Source: Salarias fasciatus (taxonomy: Eukaryota; Chordata; Actinopteri; Blenniiformes; Blenniidae). Taken from it: DNA of 64,000 bases. Within the stretch, counting starts at the first letter, position 1. Each line of letters starts with the position of its first letter. The position numbers and the translations under genes are program-made. Under the pieces are notes generated by a model. The model ran no database searches. It was not told where the DNA came from and was given only the letters and a program-made list of their open reading frames with translations. This document shows positions 1 to 13,640 of this stretch, piece by piece. Where the stretch lies: assembly GCF_902148845.1 (NCBI RefSeq), contig NC_043746.1, positions 10,774,706 to 10,838,705 of the forward strand, in the 5' to 3' direction.

Positions 1-1350
<1,350 letters not shown>

Positions 1351-1479
1351 TCAATTAGGCAATTCATAGTTGCGGAGGTCCGCCGGCGTCGCGCTCCCGA
1401 AAACCCACGAGACGAAGATGATTTTAAAGATGTAGTGAGAGACCAGGAAGGCGTACAGGAAGACGTGCGTCTTCTCCAT
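1351..1479 (-). CDS. Possible 42-residue small ORF with a hydrophobic N-terminus, upstream of kctd12b
   Basis: An ATG at 1479-1477 opens a 42-codon frame ending in TGA at 1353-1351. The peptide starts MEKTHVFLYAFLVSHYIFKI and continues with about eight more mostly hydrophobic residues (IFVSWVFG) before a polar tail (ending RNYELPN). It looks like a signal peptide or a single membrane span. It lies about 0.5 kb upstream of the KCTD start on the same strand, in CpG-rich sequence. I do not recognise it. It may be an upstream ORF, a first exon of something else, or chance; no good splice donor follows it. Confidence 0.22.
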   Translation of the reverse strand: MEKTHVFLYAFLVSHYIFKIIFVSWVFGSATPADLRNYELPN

Positions 1480-4400
1480 CACTCGGGGTTTTTTTTCAGG
1501 GTGGGGGGGTTAAGCGTCCCCGGTCCGTCGCTCGGTCCCGCTCTGCTCCCGTCTCGTGCCAGACTGTAACTCAAACTGCAGCGTAACGGAGGACGCGGCG
1601 TTATTCCTCCTCCCGGTAAGCCACGCCCACCCGCGGTGACGCCGCCTCTGCCGTGATCGAGGTCAACATGCCCTCCTAGATACAGCACAGGTAAAAAAAA
1701 AAAAAAAAACAGCCTTCACCTTTTCCTTTTGGCTCAGTCTGGTACTTTGCACACCGATCCCCGAACTGCCTCATCTTCTTCTTCTCTTTTCCTTCTTTTC
1801 TTGGCAGTGAGCTCAATCAACAGGACAGGAAACTGACCCGAGAGCAAAAATTCTGCTGCTGCCAAATTCTTGTTTGAAGTCTCATTCAAACCGGTTTACA
1901 AGCTGGCGTGATTTTAATTTGATGCCTTATTTCATGAGCGTCTGCAGGGAGAGCGCCAAGAGGCTTCCACGACGATTGAACAGTGACATCTAGTGAATAC
2001 ACAGGAGATTATTTCCCTCCGTGGTCAACGGGAGGTCTGGAGAATTATGCAGAATTATCACTGGACACACACACTCATCCAGACTGGAGGTGTGTTTGGA
2101 TTGTTGCTGCATCTCTTGGATATTTGACCTTCAAGCGTTGCAGAGTGGTTCATGAGCAGAATGCTGCAATCCTGCAAGTTTATCTGCTGAGGAGGGAAAC
2201 GTTCCTCTCCACTCTCCGGAAATCTGGCCTTATCTGATCTGATCTGGTCGTGTGCAGCAGCTTGTACAACTTCTCTGCAAAAGCTTCAAACATCCAGCTT
2301 CACATTACAGCAGGATAAAGAACCAATTCACATTCACCTGGATGGATGAATCATTGCTATCCCATCTAGGTTTTGAAAATTTCATAAAATGGCAACAATG
2401 AGAACGCAGCATACAATTTTTGAGTTTCTCTCTATAGAACTGAATGTTTTTCTGCCCTTCGTTTTTGTGCCAGACTCAGTCTTTCGAGCAATTACAAATG
2501 AAGTGCATAATATTTAAAGATAGCGAATAAAAGCATCCATTCAGAGGCAGAGCTCCATTAAACACAAGCAAAACAAGGCAGGATGCATAAAACAAATCAC
2601 AAACAGCAGTAGGGTACATATACAGACAAATAGTTGGCAGTATGAGCAGCTGGAAAGATGTTATATGTTAATGTCATTTTAAAAGAAGATGGTTGGAGCT
2701 AAGAAAAAAAAAGTGCTGTACGGTAAAATGCACAAAACGGAAATTCAGTGGTTGCACAGTTGAACAGTCTTTGGTATATTTTTCAATTTTCCCTTAAAGA
2801 TACCAGCTGAGCTGTATTTCTCTGCCTCATCTACGTGATAAAACCTGCAGAAGAGACCAGCGGGAGCCTCCATCCGTTTACCTCCAGAGTGCTCTGGGTT
2901 GTCATGTCAATAATCTAACACTCACGGAGCCACACTGCGGCTTTTAACTGCAGTTTATCAGATTAATGAACATCAACACACCCCGGTCCAAACACACACA
3001 CACACACACACACACACCTGTGGGCCACACAGGGGAAAGTCAGGGACCCGCACTGTCAACAGGCTGCCAGGTGTTAAAGCAATTTCCCCCTCCCCGCCTC
3101 CCGGCCGCGCCGGCGTGTCGTCCACCATCTTCCTCTGACTAATCAGCGGGCCAATTTCGCCAGTCTCAAAGCAATCTGTTGCTGATTTCCCCCGAGGACC
3201 CCGCAGTCTCCAGCTGGCTCGCAGCTTCATCGCTGGCAGTCTGGATCAGACCGCTCCGGCTATGTGGGCCACGGCAGGATCCGGGGCTGGCATGACCGTG
3301 CTGACTGTGACACACAGATCCAGTAACTCATTTTCTCAAATATGCAAGAACAATAACGTGGTGAAACCTGCATTTAAATGTCTTGAGCGTCACCTTTTTC
3401 ACAGGCCGCACACGAGCACGTGACCCCCGCTGGCTGCATCATTCTAATCACATCCACCCCGCAGCTCACTGATCCACACAAATATGGACAAAATGACTAC
3501 ATCAGATAAATTAGTTTGACCTTCTGCAACTGCTGGATTATCTGTGTATGTCTGTCAATTCTCATCACGGTGATGGCCTTCCGAGGCTGTTAGAGGTGCC
3601 GTGCCACTGCGGGTTTTGATGCTCCGGTGATCCAAAGTGGGCAGAGCGGAGGCCTGAAGCCCAGGAGGGGTGAGATAGGAGCTCAAGCAGGAAATGGGAA
3701 CGTGTGCTAAAAATGCATGGATTCAGACTCAAAACAAAGCGTGGAGCTCCTCGCGGTGAACAGTCAGACGACGCAGTGACAACAGAACGGTTACTCGGAG
3801 GCGGATTTTTATGGATACGTTTGCATATTGATCCGTGGCGGCGTCCTCGCAAGCTTTTCTGCTGACAGCAGCAGCAGTCGGTGATTTATGAGTCGTTCTG
3901 CGGGATCAACAGAAAAGAACAAGCTGTTGCATCTGTTTTCTCAGGTGCTGGTGGTACGCAGGTGGACCCCACCGCACAGCCTCATTTCCCTCACGACGAG
4001 GCATCATATATCTCTCATGACAGGTGACGTGGGGGGGGAAAACAACACAACTGCAACACACCTCAGGGAGGTTTTACTGCTGGATCCCACTGTATTAAAG
4101 GTGGAAGATCCGATGCAGTCTTTTATCCATCAGCGAGAATCCAGAAGAATAACTTAGCACGAGCACAAGAAAGCCGGGAAATAAAAAAAAAAAACATTAA
4201 GAACTTACTACGACAAACTTTTTAATTGAATCAGTTCCTTCCACTTTTTTTTCCCTGACTCAGTCTGTTCGTCCCCTTCGTCTTTCAGTTACACCCAGAT
4301 CTTTTAATCAATCTGCTCACATCTCTCCGCCGCCTCTTGCAAACAAATCAGATCTTCTTCCATAAAATATGCAACGTATACGAGTTTGACAAATGTGATT

Positions 4401-7400
4401 CAGCATTCATCTCTGTCTCTCATTGATTTTTTTTCCCCCCCATCTTCTCTCTTCCCAGTACAGAAGTTTGTGATGTGATTTTGAAGCGTGGATGAAATTC
4501 ACGGTTTAAACGTGTGGCTGAGACTCTGAAAATTAGATTAAAAAAAGAACACTATATATACATATGAAGGGAACGGTTTCAGGCTTAAAGACGACTATAA
4601 AGTGTCTCGTATTTACAATTATGTACAAGTTTTCGATGTTTTGATTGCAATCCATCCCTCCAGCTCAGGAAATGCATTCTGCATGTTAGACGCCAAACAC
4701 CAAGCTGGAATAATAAAGTCAGATCATCAGCGGTGAGAATAACCACCGAGTAAACCCTGCAGAGCTCTGGGCTCGGCCGTGCAGAGTCAGTCGGGGGCAG
4801 GAATAAACCGGGAGGAGAAAGACGCTGAGCTCCCCACAATGCATCACACCGCCTACATGCCAAGCAGCCGCAAAGACAAAGAGCAGTTCTACTGAGGAGA
4901 GTCACCATGTGAAAAATGTAACCTTTAACAAATATTATCATTAGATATTCAACCAGGATGAGCCTGTTTGTGTATGTGTTGTGGTGGTGAGTGTTTGCGA
5001 GGATATTGTGTCAAAAGCAGGAAAAAAAAACCCCACCTTGGAATCTCTTCAGTCATTCCGGTGAAATGTTGTTTCTAAAGATAAAGGTTGATTACTACTA
5101 TGTACTATGTACAAGAGCTTAAAGTGACTTTAATCTCAAAATGCAAAACTTAAAAAAGATAACACACGAATAAAGTTTACATTAAAAATCTGGCCTATAA
5201 ATCATCATGACTTCTTGCCGTAAAGTCGGTTCTGTGGTTCTGACTTGATGGGAAAACGGGGAGTCGTATCCTCCGCTGGCTTCGGAAGCGTCGGTATCGG
5301 CTGATTTTCCACCCAGTGTCTGAGCTTTCTGGAAACCCGCGGAGGCTCTGATCTCCCTTTGATGTGCTTGAAGCACCTCAGCCCGTACAGTATGTATTAA
5401 ATCTTATTGCTGAGTTGGAAACGCTGTTAATACTGCAGTATTGCATCATAGCAGATGGAGGGGGAAAGAAAAGAAAGAAAAAAAATCAGTATGCACAAAA
5501 TGAGAAGACGGCAGCAGAGCAGAACTCTGAATGGCTGTGTGGATAGAGCATGCAGGGCGGCACAAACCTCAAATCTCTCTCAAGATAAGTGATGATGGAG
5601 AGGATGAGCAGCAGGAACTCTGTATTCCCCTGCAGGTTCTGGGTTTATGGACGGATTTCATCATTTATGAAAGCCTGAATTCAGTTGTACAATCAGTGAA
5701 TGTTGAAATTGTACATCAGAGAAATGTTATTGACAAAAAAAAAAAGGTTGTTCTGGGTGTATTCCAACACACGCAGCTCTGTTGAGAGAATAGTCTGATA
5801 AAAACAAACCAATGAAGATGTTGTAGCGCAGCCAGAGGTGAGACAAACTGAAAAGCCTCAATGTCACGACGAGGAACCTGTTAAGACTCGGGTATGCGGG
5901 ACGCCGTGTCTGACCGCATAAATTAGTGGGTAACAGCAGCGGAGGACGCCGCCAGATGTCCCCTCGCAAAACTGCAAAGTCGTTTTTAACGCCGCGGCCT
6001 ACCTGGGTGGAGTCGGTAGCTTAAAGTTCAGCTCGCTGTGATATCAGTGCACCATCTGACGCTGCTTTCCAACTGCTGCCATCGCCAGCACGGCAAATAC
6101 ATTCACACATATCTGAAGGAACCGCGCAACAGTTGTGGATAAAAAGTACAGAAGAGGAGTAAAAAGATAGCTGTTTATTTTGGTTCTTCCCCACCAGTAG
6201 TTTATCCACAATCAGACTGAAATAAAATATAGACTAAGGTACACGAAATGCAGGGATTTTTTTTTAATATATACCACAATTAATTTCATGGAGACAGCAT
6301 ATGTGCATACTTCAAGGACTAATGCCAAATATGATGACCACTGACTCGGAGGAAATAGTCCCACGCTTGGCCTGGGATCGGGCGGGGTTATTCAGGACCG
6401 GAGGACTAGTGTCTGGGAAACTTTTTAGTGAGCACAAACAAAACACGAAACCCAATCACTTATCCATAGAACAAAACAATAAATGGTTTCACCCACCGCT
6501 TGCAATGACAACTCTGTTTTTCGGTGTGGTCGTGGATGGTGCCCACTTTGCTAGAGATAACACTCAAGAACAACCTGTACCCACTCACAAAGCTCTGCGT
6601 GTTCACGACAATGGCATTTGTAGATAGATTCTTGGGATATATCTAAAACACCCTCCCCATACGCGCCTTTTAAAATACAAATAAATGATTAAAGTGCTTT
6701 CTACTGACTCAAACACAATCTCTGAGAGAATGGCATTGATACAGCATGTTTGAGAGTTAAAAATCACTTGTTTTCTGTTCAGCTGTGTTCATCAGTGCTT
6801 TAAGGGATGCGGACCAACAGATGTAAGGCATGATCGCGACCTAATGGTGAGCTGAAAGAGTCCATAGATACTGTCACACATACGCAACTTGCAGTGGCAG
6901 TAGGATAAAAACCACTTCATTCAGGGGTTATTAACGTGAGGCCAACCATCCTGTCAAGCTCATACGATAATATTAATAATATCAATACACTGGTCGATTA
7001 TCTGCATCGATATAGCAGGTCTGTGTGTCAGAAACGTGTACACTAGGGAAATTCTAAGAAACCAACTGCGCTCCTCTGCTCCATGCTCGACACTGTAGAG
7101 CAAACCAGAGAATTTCTGATTCCATTTTTAAGACATATTTAACAGAATACAGCCTATATTATTTGTACATGATTCATTATAACGGAACTCGGGTGTTCAG
7201 ACTTGGGAGCGAACGGCGAAACTATTCAAGATCAACGGTTGGGTTTAATGAGATATCTTTTCCGAGATGCGTTGGTGTGTCAACATCGCTGAGAACCAAT
7301 TTGAAACTCATGAATGGCCCGGTCGACTGCAGACCGGATGATGGCGAAAACAATTGTCAAGAGTAGAAGCTGGTTAATGAGGAAAGGATACAAGCTGATA

Positions 7401-7867
7401 CTATGGAGGCGAATTTCTCCTGTACTCAGTCCGTGTCATCTGAAGGAACGAGCACGACGTTTACAAAGCACCGCTTTCTGTTTTACGTGACAGTCGTCAT
7501 CTTGCAGCATTTCAGCTGAGTGGGTATAAAAATATAGACATTTGAAACCCTGAATATATGTTCATATGTGATTTTCTGCAACAAAAACAAAAGACAATTT
7601 ACAGCTGTTCCACAGTACAGTCTTTTTTTCTTTCTTTTTTTTTTTTTTATCTTTTCGTTTTCTTTAGACTTCACCCCAAAATCTAAAAGGTGTTCTTGGA
7701 TTATCCCTGGGGGAAGGAGGTTGAGACCCAATACAACACAGAACAGCATATATATTGTTGTAATCAACTGCCGGCATCCGTGGGTTATTAAATACACTAA
7801 AATTACGTCTGGGTGTGTGACACAGAATTACTCGGGAGAGAGGAGTGTGTTCGTGTGCACGGCGGCG
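1480..7867. other. Intergenic stretch between kctd12b and znf711; right part probably znf711 3' UTR
   Basis: No gene recognised in 6.4 kb. Contents: AT-rich unique sequence, a CA repeat at 2992-3017 and short poly-A tracts. The part next to 7867 must hold the 3' UTR of znf711 (minus strand). One candidate polyadenylation signal for that strand (AATAAA read leftward) lies at 6174-6179, but the true end cannot be decided. Open frames here are short and resemble no family. Confidence 0.5.
2992..3017. repeat. CA/TG microsatellite
   Basis: About 13 perfect CA dinucleotides. Confidence 0.95.
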
Positions 7868-10800
7868 TTACATCAACATGTCTTTGTGATGCCTGGCTAT
7901 GTGCTGGCTCTTCTCTGAAGGCCTCCTAAAGCCCTTGGTGCAGTAGTCGCAGCGGTGGGGGTAGTCCTTGGTGTGAATCGAGATGACGTGCCGCTTGAAG
8001 CCGGAAGCGTCCGTACTGTTGTACTCGCAGTACTGGCACTGATAAACCTTTCTACCGCTGTGTGTCTTCATGTGCTTCTTCAGCTCGGCCGGCTGCCGGA
8101 AACCTCGCCGGCAGCGCTTGCACTTGAAGGGGAGATCCTTCGTGTGCAAGGACAAGATATGGCGACTTAAGGTGAACGTGTCGGGGGCGTTGAAGTTACA
8201 GTGCCGGCACTGGTGCACCTTGTTGCCCTTGTGTGTCTCGGCGTGCTTCTTCAGCTCCGAAGGCCTGTGAAAGCCTTTCTCGCAGACGTCGCACTGATGG
8301 GGGAAGTCCTTGGTGTGAACCGAGATAATGTGCCGCTTCAGGTCACTGGAGTTGGTGCTCTTGTGCTCGCAGTGCGGGCACTGGTGGGTCTTGTGGCCTT
8401 GGACCATCTCTATGTGCCGCTGGAGCTCCCGCGCGTCGGCGTACGCCTGGGGACAGTGGCTGCACTTGAAAGGCAGGTCGGCGCCGTGCTTGCTCTTGAT
8501 GTGAGTCTTTAGGTTGGACTGATCCGCACAGCGGAACTCGCAGTGCGGGCAGTGATAGGGTTTCTCTCCCGTGTGGGTCCGCATGTGTTTCTTCAGCTCC
8601 GACGGGTGACGGAAGCCTTTGGCGCACTCCACGCACACGTGCGCAAAGTTCTTGCTGTGCACGGCGAGCAGGTGGCGGTTGAGCAGCCCCTGCTCGGCCG
8701 TCTCGTAGTCGCAGTACTTGCAGTGGTGGAGTTTGGGCTCCCGGTCCTTGACAATGAGCTTGTCGGAGCCCAGGGGGCTGGACTCGTGGTAGCGCCGCGT
8801 GTATTCAGTGTATTCTGGAGAGCGCTCGCTGTTGTGACTCAGCAGCTTGTGGCTCTCCAAGTGGTTGTGGAAACTGACTTTCTTGTTGGTGGTGAAGTCG
8901 CAGTCTGTACACTGGTACTTCTTCTTGAGCAGATGATCCGGGTGGTTTTTCATGTGGCATTTGAGGAATCCCCGAGACCGAAACTTCTTTCCACAGATGT
9001 GGCAAGGGTAAACCGTCAGCGGCATTCCATCTGGTCCAATGATAACAGCTGGAGGATGATAAGAACAGGAAGACTGCATGAAAGCTGGAAGATCAAAATT
9101 CATTAAGGAAAAAAAAAAAAAAAAAACCTTAGCAAAACAGAAGTTAGTATCATTGCTAATAAGCTCAATTTACCAGTTTGACACTGCCGTGTATCCCCTT
9201 TCTTCCTTTTCTTGGTTTTGGGTTTGACTACACGGTTTGCGCCAAGCCCGTCACGGATTTGCAGAAAAGTTGCGGCGGCTCCATTCTTCACCTGGTCAAT
9301 AGTATTACCTGTGCGGACAATGCAACAGTTAAAACTGTACTGCCAACATGACGGACATTTTCATTTCACTCATCTCGTCTCAGGACATCATCACTAATGT
9401 ATTTCAACTTCAATGTTTGTGTGACACTGGTGTTTTAAGACCTACAGGAACATTCTTTTGTGGTCGCTGTGCGCCGCCGTCTTCAGACAAAGAATGACTT
9501 GACTTTCTTCCACGGGTATTTCTGTTTATTCTGTTGCATGATCTTTCTCAGGTCTTTATAATGACTGCCTAATCTAAAATCATTCACATAACAGCGGGTC
9601 CTAAAGGAGCTCCTTCATAATTAAATATCACAATGAGTTGTGAGCCCAATACTGTGGCCTTTGCTGTACAAGCTTCTTGTTGATGAGGAAGTCGTGTGAA
9701 AGGAATGCAGTCGTGCAGCACACTCTATGTACTGGTTGACAAAGCAGACAGACGGTACAGAACATACCAACGTCGTCGTCGTCATCATCATCGCTGTCAT
9801 CTTCATCATCCTCCTCTTCTTTCGGCTGGTGCTTGACCGCCATGTAGACCATCTTGTCACGGCCGACTCCCAGTCTGCCTGATGACGCCGCCTCCAGGTC
9901 AGGGTGGCCGTTGTGGTAATCATCCTCCGTTATCACCTCAGTTCCACCTGGAAATTCAAGAAACAGTTGTGTTACTGTGACGATCCACGTTTCAACTTTT
10001 CGGTCTTTTTCACAAAGACAAGATACATGTCTGCTGAAAGAGACAGATAAGTGAGTTAAAGACACTCGCCCAGATCGTCGTCTGCTTCGGCTTTAAAGAT
10101 GTAGACTTTGATGACCTCTGTGCCATCCTCTTCCTTCGAGTCCTTGTCCTCCATCACCTCCGTGCTGATCTCAAGCGGAGTGTCTCCTATGTCCAGCTTC
10201 TCTCCAACCTCATCCACTTTAACACAAATACCAGTGGTTATGCAAAAAAGCCCCTAATAAGAACATGTTTATTAATTTCAGTGGTGCTGGCATATGAAAG
10301 GCTGTCTTACAGGAGATCATCAGGTAATCCTCAGAGCTGCTTCTTGCATCATCATCCTCGTCTGTCTGCAGGGGAACAGCCTCATTTGGCAGCTGTTCAT
10401 GGATTATGGTCTCAGAGTTGGCTTCTGCCACCATCAGCCCTTCTGACACAAGTTGGTGGTCCAGTGTGTTGTCCTGATGCTCCGACAGCAGCTGGGCCAC
10501 GAACACCTGGTCTGGCATGTCGTCGTGGTGGTGATTTGAGTCCCGAATTAGGTCAGACGTTAGGACGTGGTGGTGATGGGCGTCCAGGGCTTCCTCTATT
10601 GCGACCTCTGTTCCCAGGATATTTTCGGGCATGATGACACTGTGCTCTGAAGCCACCATGTCCTCGCTGCTGATTTCATGTGCCTCCACCCCTTGAGACT
10701 GCAGACTTTCCACATCTACCTCCAGACCTTCAACAACCTCGGCTTCTAAGCCCTCCACCTCCACCTCCTCCTCCAGGCCTTCGACAACATGAGCCTCGAG

Positions 10801-11491
10801 GCCCTCCACATCCACCTCCGTTTCCAGGCCCTCCACTACTTGTGCCTCGAGACCCTCCACTTCGACTTCGCCCTCAAGGCCCTCGACGACCTGGGCCTCC
10901 AGTTCGACCACTTGCGTCTGAAGTCCGTCAACATCCGTGTCCAGCCCCTCCACGTCTGCGTGTAAGCTCTCCACAACTTCAGTCTCCAATCCTTCCACCA
11001 CTTCTGTCTCAAGACCTTGAACCACTTGAGTCTCCAAGCCTTCCACCTCCAGTCCGTGCTCGAGCAGGATGCCCTCGTCCGTCATCACATCAGAGAGAAG
11101 CATACCTTCAGGAACTGACACCACAATGTGCTCCCCGTCAATGTGAGCCAGCCCCCCCATGCCTGCAACTGCAAAAAGAACATTTTGAAGAGTTATTAAA
11201 GTGTATATAACTTCAAACTTTTTTTAAAATTTGTACAATATTTAAATATCAGGACTACATAGTAATGTGCTTTTCATTTGAAGACAGTTTATGTAATTTC
11301 CACTATCCACTGCACAAAATGACTGAAGAAAACTAAAACTTTAGCTATTTTCAGCTGGAGAAATCAACCTGCTGTACGATGGCCTTCTGTTCTGCACTAC
11401 TCAGTCACCTACCGAAGTCTTGCATGATCATAGCGTGGGGCATCTTCAACTCTTGAGTGTGAAGCTCCAACACCCCTCCTCCTTGATCCAT
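7868..11491 (-). CDS. znf711: Zinc finger protein 711 (ZFX/ZFY family transcription activator)
   Basis: Six coding exons: 11413-11491, 10311-11168, 10070-10216, 9768-9947, 9174-9308, 7868-9048. The join is in frame at 859 codons plus stop (human ZNF711 is 761). The N-terminus [14 protein letters not shown] and the acidic block ([44 protein letters not shown]-like DKMVYMAVK) form the Zfx/Zfy activation domain. A basic [14 protein letters not shown] stretch is a likely nuclear localisation signal. The last exon encodes 12 C2H2 fingers and ends HHKDMLM. The non-finger spacer [15 protein letters not shown] replaces a ZFX finger and identifies ZNF711 rather than ZFX. The protein should act in the nucleus at CpG promoters. 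Oddities: a GC-AG intron after 10070 and an expanded acidic repeat in exon 2. Confidence 0.95.
10690..11060 (-). repeat. Degenerate tandem repeat in the acidic domain of znf711
   Basis: Inside coding exon 2, the protein repeats a unit of about 10-13 residues such as [15 protein letters not shown] and [16 protein letters not shown], roughly ten times. Units differ at the DNA level, so this is an aged expansion rather than a fresh microsatellite. It accounts for most of the extra length over mammalian ZNF711. Confidence 0.85.
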
Positions 11492-11999
11492 GTCTCTGTT
11501 TTGTAAAGGAGGACTGAGAGGAAGAAAGGCATATGTATCAACAACATGAGACACACATTCTGACAAAATAATGTGGAAAGAACTGCAATATCACTGTGGC
11601 CACTTTTACACACATACCTTCACATTTGCTGACAAAATCTTTTACCATAAAACCAACAGGATACTTGAGGTGTTTTCTTTCATCAAGGTAATTAACCACT
11701 CTGAAAAACAAGGGAAACAAACTATTAGAACACATGCTAAACATGTTCACTGAAAACAATCTATTCTTATCATTACAGTTTTACGTAATGTTCAGGAAAT
11801 CTAAAAACACCCTCAACAGATTATTATCCATGCTGGTGCTGCCACAGAGATTTTAAGCCACAAACCACAGAGAGGAAACCAAACTTAGAACCTGTCTTTA
11901 ACTATTGTGCAGTTAATTTAAACTTAATAGCATCTATACTCATTCAAAAGTAGAAACCTGACAGGAATACAGGCATAGAACAAATGATGTGTTAATTCC

Positions 12000-12240
12000 T
12001 AGCTGTTGGAGGCAGTGGTGACCTACAGGCTACAGGAGCGGTTTGGAAAAGTTAGTTAACTGATTTGAATCCCGCAGTGGAGAGGGTGGGTTATCACTGT
12101 GGGTCCCAGAGCAAGACTCTTGTTCGAAATTAGCATCCAGGACCACCGCAATGTGGCTGCCCTCAGCATTCTAGGAATAGGATGGGTAATTGCAGAAAAA
12201 GGAATTTTCCCAAGGGGATTAATAAAGTATTTTTAGTTTA
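12000..12240 (+). repeat. Old tRNA-type SINE-like copy
   Basis: Contains a degenerate B-box (GATTTGAATCCCGCAGT) and a typical fish retroposon tail (GGGATTAATAAAGTATTTTTAG). Diverged and without a clear target duplication. Confidence 0.55.
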
Positions 12241-12559
12241 GTATTTAGTAGTTTTGTAGCAATTCTGTCAAGGTCTTAGAGGTAAACAGGTCCAAATGCC
12301 AATGAGTAAGATAGCCTCACTGCATTGCAATAGACAATCTGGAACTGATACTTGGATGTTATCATCATTGAAAATGTTGTGAATGCAGAACATGCAGAAA
12401 CATAGCTTTAAAAAGATATGCTTTAATAAGAGGTCAAACACACTGAATAAAAACAAAATCCATTCACAGACTTTATTTGTTGTTATCAGTATAATGTCTT
12501 ACAATTATATAATCAATTTTAAATCCTCATAACAGTACATCTACACAAAAATGCAAATA

Positions 12560-13000
12560 GTGTGCATCTTGGCCATGATGGATGTGCTATAAAATTTTCA
12601 TTCAGTTGCAAATTCAACAGAAACCGCATCCTGCTGTCACGGAGGAGGAAGAGGATGAGGAGGAGGAGCGTGGCCGTGTTGTTGCGCACTGGCTCCATCC
12701 TACGCATAACAGGAGCACTACATGCAGCTCCAACCTGGACACGTACAGCTACACCTGGTGCTGGATGAGCCTGATGGCCGGAGCCCAGCTGAGACAAAGA
12801 GCGGCTCCGCTCAGCGAACCGAGGCCGGGCTGGCAGGCGTGCAGCTCGGCCGGCCGTTGGGAGGACGAGTCCTGCTCGTTTTGGTGGGAGGAAATGCAGT
12901 GTCGTCACATGACGGTTCAAAATAAGCCTCGATATGTCACGACTGCAGCGGTTCGTGGTGACGTTTCATGTCGGGGTATTTTCCACTCGGGACAAAAATG
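12560..13000. other. GC-rich patch with unassigned open frames inside the znf711 5' intron
   Basis: GC content rises sharply against AT-rich flanks. Frames of 60-139 codons stay open on both strands, among them a plus-strand frame at 12582-13001. None resembles a family I know; a Glu-rich run (EEEEDEEEERGR) comes from a GAG/GAA-rich tract. CpG composition alone can keep frames open. Left unassigned. Confidence 0.3.
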
Positions 13001-13640
13001 ATCATAAAAACGACACACTGAATCTCGACACTCTGATAGTATTGTGACTGCACCCAAAAACATGCCTATAGTTTTGTGGTCGCCAATGAAAGTACGCCGG
13101 TTATGCAATCGAAACTAAACCGGCTACCGCCCTCCACCCACCGGAGCTAGCTTAGCAAGTAGGCTAGCGCTGATTCTCCCAGCGCCATTTTGTTTTAGCA
13201 TAACGGCTAATACAAGATGTGCGAAAAACGAACTAATTTGGCTTTCAGAACACGGTTTACAAACACGGACACATTGATAAAACGAGTCACAAACACAATC
13301 AACGCCCCAAGATACCACGTGGTGTCAAATAAGAGAACGCGGCTCTAATCTGCGCGTCCGTTCGGCTAGCTAGCGTGCTAAGCTAGGTGGAACGGCTTGT
13401 GCCGCATTATCTTCCATGTTGTTTTTCCAGGAGGCTGAAAGAGGCCCGCTACGTCCGAGTGGGCCCCCGCGTCTTATTTCGTGTACCTTTCTGATCGATT
13501 CGAAATAATTTTACCTGATAACGCCGTCCTCTGAGTGTACCGGTGTTTCTCCCCGTTCTCAGTTTTGTCAGTTATTGTTTTGGTTTATTTTTGACGGTAA
13601 GCTAAGTGCGGCCTGCAGTTTTGGATCCCCGGGCACTCTT

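Larger units (their letters stand above)
11492..13640 (-). other. 5' intron(s), probable non-coding first exon and CpG promoter of znf711
   Basis: The first coding exon has a plausible acceptor just before the ATG (AG at about 11496), so an upstream non-coding exon is expected. Reading leftward, ATCAG|gtaaaa at 13515/13514 is a strong donor in a CpG-rich block (about 13320-13640), making 13515 to about 13620 a candidate 5' UTR exon. The intron contains a SINE-like copy (about 12000-12240) and an unexplained GC-rich patch at 12600-13000. Confidence 0.5.

Noticed and set aside
7955-9106. Several plus-strand frames opposite the zinc fingers
   Set aside because: Antisense of conserved C2H2 codons; no family resemblance.
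10680-11210. Proline-rich plus-strand frame of 176 codons
   Set aside because: Antisense of the acidic Glu/Gly/Leu repeat of znf711; composition explains it.
12519-12920. Minus-strand frame of 133 codons
   Set aside because: Low-complexity GC-rich sequence without a recognisable domain; noted as unexplained rather than called a gene.
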